This document shows positions 34,716-37,535 of a stretch of DNA of 37,535 nucleotides, piece after piece. Source of the stretch: Bacteroidales bacterium (GTDB taxonomy: Bacteria; Bacteroidota; Bacteroidia; Bacteroidales; UBA932); contig JAFXNQ010000051.1 of assembly GCA_017529425.1 (NCBI GenBank), positions 1 through 37,535 of the forward strand, in the 5' to 3' direction. The notes beneath the pieces were generated by a model. It had not been told where the DNA came from. It saw nothing but the letters and a program-made list of their open reading frames with translations, and searched no databases. The position numbers and the translations under genes are program-made. Positions within the stretch are counted from its first letter, which is position 1. Every line of letters begins with the position of its first letter.

Positions 34716-37190
34716 ATGCCTAAATCACAATTTGCAGATCCCGATTTTCTGCGCAAACCCGGAGAAGTAAAGATTGCCCCGATTCCGGTCAATCAGTATA
34801 ACAAGACTATCAAGGAAGAGCTCAAAGAGAAGAACTTCACTAAGGATGATCTCAAGAACATCTATCGTGACATGTTCACCATCCGCGAGTTTGAGACAAT
34901 GTTGAATCTCGTTAAGACCACCGGTGGTTACAACGGTGTGGAGTATAACAACCCCGGTCCCGCCCACCTTTCTATGGGTCAGGAGGCAGCCGCTGTCGGT
35001 ATGGCTTACAACCTTACTACCGATGATTTTATCTTTGGCAGCCACCGCAGCCACGGCGAAATCCTCGCAAAAGGTCTGCGTTCAATAGAGATTCTCCCCG
35101 ACAAGGAGCTCACCAAGATTATGGAAGAGTTCTGGGGCGGCAAGACTCTGGAAGTTGCAAAGAAGGGCTTCAAGGGTGGCAGCGTGAAGGATCTGGGTAT
35201 GCATTTCCTGCTTTACGGTGCTATGGCGGAGATTTTTGCCCGCACCACCGGCTTCAACAAGGGCCTCGGCGGCAGTATGCACACCTTCTTCACTCCGTTT
35301 GGCATTTATCCCAACAACGCTATCGTGGGCGGCAGCGGCTCCATCGCAGTCGGTGCAGCACTCTATAAGAAAGTAAACCGCAAGAAAGGTATCGTGGTTG
35401 CCAACCTTGGCGACGGAGCCCTGGGCCGCGGCCCGGTTATGGAGGGTATGACCTTCGCATCCATGGATCAGTTCACCCAGCTCTGGGAGGGCGACATGAA
35501 GGGCGGCCTGCCTATCCTGTTCAGCATCATGGACAACCAGTATGCAATGGGCGGCCAGACCCGCGGCGAGACCGAGGGTTACAACTTTGCAGCCCGCATC
35601 GGTGCCGGCTTCAACCCCGACAGCATGCACGCAGAGCGCGTGGACGGTTACAACCCTCTGGCAGTCATCGACGGTTTCCGTCGCAAGATGGCGCTTCTGG
35701 CAGAGAAGAAGGGTCCCGCATTGCTCGATATCGTTACTTACCGCTATGCAGGTCACTCACCGTCCGACTCGTCTACCTACCGTACTCCCGAGGAGATCAA
35801 GGCTTGGGAAGCTATCGACTGCATCAAGTGTTTCGGCGAGAAACTCGTAGAGGCAAAGGTCGCTACCGAGAAAGAGCTTGAAGAGATCCGCAACAAGCAG
35901 AAGAGCATCATCTTTGAGATGTACAAGCTCGCCATCGATCTGGAAGTATCTCCCCGTATGGATCTGGTTAAGGAGAGCGAACTCCTGGGCGATATGATGT
36001 TCTCTAACGGCAGCGTTGACTCCATGAGCGACGCCAAGCCCGACGTGAATATGCCTATGGAAGAGAACCCGCGCGTTAAGCAGCTCGCCACCAAAGAGCG
36101 CTTTGCATTTGATGCCAACGGCAAGCCTTTCAGCGCAATCAAGACCTTCGGTATCCGCGACGGTCTGTTCGAGGCTATCATCGACCGCTTCTATAAGGAT
36201 GCATCCCTTGTCGCATACGGTGAAGAGAACCGTGACTGGGGCGGTGCGTTTGCAGTTTACCGCGGTCTTACCGAGGCCCTGCCTTATCACCGTCTGTTCA
36301 ACTCGCCCATCAGCGAGGCAGCCATCATCGGTACCGCCATCGGTTATGCTATGTGCGGCGGCCGCGTAATCCCCGAGATTATGTACTGCGACTTCCTTGG
36401 CTGCTGCGGTGACGAGGTGTTCAACCAGCTCCCCAAGTGGCAGGCAATGAGCGGCAATATCCTCAAGATGCCCGTTGTGGTACGTGTATCTGTCGGCAGC
36501 AAATATGGCGCACAGCACAGTCAGGACTGGACTTCGCTCTGCACCCATATCCCCGGCCTGAAGGTCGTGTTCCCCGCAACCCCTTACGATGCCAAAGGTC
36601 TTATGAACGCCGCTCTCCAGGGCACCGACCCTGTGATTTTCTTCGAGAGCCAGCGCATATACGGCCAGGGCGAGGAGTTCCATAAGGGTGGTGTCCCCAA
36701 GGAGTATTACGAGATCCCTATCGGCGAACCCGATGTTAAGAAAGAGGGTAAGGATGTCACCATCCTCTCTATAGGTGCAACCCTTTACCGCGCAATGAAG
36801 GCAGCCAAACTCTTCGAGGAGAAAGGTATCAGTGCAGAGGTTATCGACGCCCGCAGCCTCGTGCCGTTCAACTACGACAAGGTTATCGAGAGTGTCAAGA
36901 AGACCGGCAAGATCATTATCGCAGCCGACGCCTCTGCCCGCGGATCTTTCCTGAACGATCTGGCAGCCAATATCGCAAGCTTCTGCTTTGACTATCTGGA
37001 CGCTGCTCCGGTAGTTCTCGGCAGCCGCAACTGGATCACCCCCTGCCACGAGCTTGAAGAGGCATTCTTCCCTCAGCCCGAGTGGTTTGTGGATGCATAC
37101 CACGAGCGTATCGCGCCCATCGCCGGCTACACCCCGGTTGCAAACCTTACCAACGCGGAACTTATCTCCCGCGCCAAGAAGGGTATCTAA
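34716..37190 (+). CDS. 2-oxoacid dehydrogenase E1, fused alpha and beta subunits
   Basis: 824 aa. The alpha part (about 40-440) has GSHRSHGEILAKG, the thiamine-diphosphate motif GDGALGRG (232-239) ending at N274, and YRYAGHSPSDSSTYR. The beta part (about 480-824) has YGEENRDWGGAFAV, the SEAAIIG glutamate, QDWTSLCTHIPGLKVV and DARSLVPF. Fused E1 alpha/beta chains occur in Bacteroidota. With E2 and E3 in the same operon it forms a complete complex; pyruvate versus branched-chain substrate cannot be settled by eye. Confidence 0.92.
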   Translation: MPKSQFADPDFLRKPGEVKIAPIPVNQYNKTIKEELKEKNFTKDDLKNIYRDMFTIREFETMLNLVKTTGGYNGVEYNNPGPAHLSMGQEAAAVGMAYNLTTDDFIFGSHRSHGEILAKGLRSIEILPDKELTKIMEEFWGGKTLEVAKKGFKGGSVKDLGMHFLLYGAMAEIFARTTGFNKGLGGSMHTFFTPFGIYPNNAIVGGSGSIAVGAALYKKVNRKKGIVVANLGDGALGRGPVMEGMTFASMDQFTQLWEGDMKGGLPILFSIMDNQYAMGGQTRGETEGYNFAARIGAGFNPDSMHAERVDGYNPLAVIDGFRRKMALLAEKKGPALLDIVTYRYAGHSPSDSSTYRTPEEIKAWEAIDCIKCFGEKLVEAKVATEKELEEIRNKQKSIIFEMYKLAIDLEVSPRMDLVKESELLGDMMFSNGSVDSMSDAKPDVNMPMEENPRVKQLATKERFAFDANGKPFSAIKTFGIRDGLFEAIIDRFYKDASLVAYGEENRDWGGAFAVYRGLTEALPYHRLFNSPISEAAIIGTAIGYAMCGGRVIPEIMYCDFLGCCGDEVFNQLPKWQAMSGNILKMPVVVRVSVGSKYGAQHSQDWTSLCTHIPGLKVVFPATPYDAKGLMNAALQGTDPVIFFESQRIYGQGEEFHKGGVPKEYYEIPIGEPDVKKEGKDVTILSIGATLYRAMKAAKLFEEKGISAEVIDARSLVPFNYDKVIESVKKTGKIIIAADASARGSFLNDLAANIASFCFDYLDAAPVVLGSRNWITPCHELEEAFFPQPEWFVDAYHERIAPIAGYTPVANLTNAELISRAKKGI

Positions 37191-37277
37191 TGAGTTTTGC
37201 CGGAGGGACGGGGAATGTCCTTCGCGATACTTACGTAATGTATTATGTGTAAAAGTAATAACACAGAAAACAGCCGT

Positions 37278-37535
37278 ATGGAGGTGTGCGACGTCAATGC
37301 ACATCTCCATACTCCGTATTCTTTCAGCGCCTTTGACAGCATCCCACAGGCCGCACAGATGGCTGCGGACCAGGGAGTCAAGGTGGTCGGAATAAATGAT
37401 TTCTACTCTATGGACGGATATGCGGAGTGTGACAGGGAGACCCGGGCCCGTCTTCTTATTATTTACGATTTACTAATTTTCTATTTACGATTTGTTAGTT
37501 TTGCTATTTCCTCTTCAGGCGGTTCCACATTCCGA
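37278..37535 (+). CDS. PHP-domain protein, 5' part only, with an abrupt change near 37455
   Basis: From the ATG at 37278 (an in-frame ATG also lies at 37245) the frame gives MEVCDVNAHLHTPYSFSAFD, then VKVVGINDFYSMDGYAE, the PHP metal-binding start (HLHTPYSFS). The gene runs off the window. From about 37455 the sequence becomes AT-rich with two near copies of TATTTACGATTT, and the translation no longer resembles a PHP protein although the frame stays open. This may be a repeat insertion, a rearrangement or an assembly join. Confidence 0.65.
   Translation, partial: MEVCDVNAHLHTPYSFSAFDSIPQAAQMAADQGVKVVGINDFYSMDGYAECDRETRARLLIIYDLLIFYLRFVSFAISSSGGSTFR

Noticed and set aside
37191-37244. Terminator after the E1 gene
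   Set aside because: The short GGAC/GTCC pairing near 37207-37222 is weak and has no T-run.

Overview
The window looks like chromosomal DNA of a member of the Bacteroidota, most likely order Bacteroidales. The reasons are: the ATP synthase operon in the order beta-epsilon-a-c-b-delta-alpha-gamma with a signal-peptide-bearing a subunit and a short epsilon; a lipoprotein TamA relative of the TamL type; DUF4313 and DUF2442-HTH proteins; a fused E1 alpha/beta 2-oxoacid dehydrogenase; few Shine-Dalgarno sites; and repeated promoter matches to the Bacteroidota consensus (TTG, 19-21 bp, TAnnTTTG). The genus cannot be fixed from the sequence alone.

Layout. 1-2535: an apparently complete IS21-family element (istB, istA, matching ends). 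2817-4555: an AbiEi/AbiEii type IV toxin-antitoxin pair and a small phage-like ORF. 4561-8110 (minus): SDR oxidoreductase, PduL phosphotransacylase and TamL outer-membrane protein. 8147-8866: an SpoU-type RNA methyltransferase, divergent from tamL. 8996-11847 (minus): a NapH-like membrane polyferredoxin fused to a second ferredoxin, followed by a ferredoxin-type aldo/keto reductase; a 39-codon hydrophobic reading frame follows the reductase stop in the same frame. 12004-13344: gamma-carbonic anhydrase family protein and deoxynucleoside kinase. 13426-20039: the eight-gene F-type ATP synthase operon. 20203-23631: a WYL regulator, convergent with an SLC13-type transporter that follows an outer-membrane barrel gene.

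23714-29345 is the accessory region and looks more AT-rich than its surroundings. Two direct copies of a ~250-bp repeat rich in long inverted repeats flank a 1-kb segment. That segment holds a promoter-to-terminator unit of ~138 nt (a candidate structured small RNA) and, convergent to it, an unassigned ~160-aa protein whose stop codon lies in the RNA's terminator. After the second repeat come a MazG-like nucleotide pyrophosphohydrolase and a PD-(D/E)xK-like/SF1 helicase (DUF2075) in one operon, a DUF4313 protein, a DUF2442-HTH regulator with an 18-bp perfect palindrome filling its promoter spacer, a HicAB toxin-antitoxin pair and a 29-codon gene remnant. This reads as a small defence/toxin-antitoxin island; the MazG-helicase pair and the repeat/RNA unit are the best candidates for something undescribed.

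29346-37190 returns to housekeeping genes: rubrerythrin, a coiled-coil lipoprotein, a Tat-type TIM-barrel sugar isomerase-like protein, and a 2-oxoacid dehydrogenase operon (E2-E3-E1). The E2 gene has an apparent single-base deletion just before its catalytic motif. The window ends in a PHP-domain gene whose sequence changes abruptly into AT-rich repeated sequence at about 37455.
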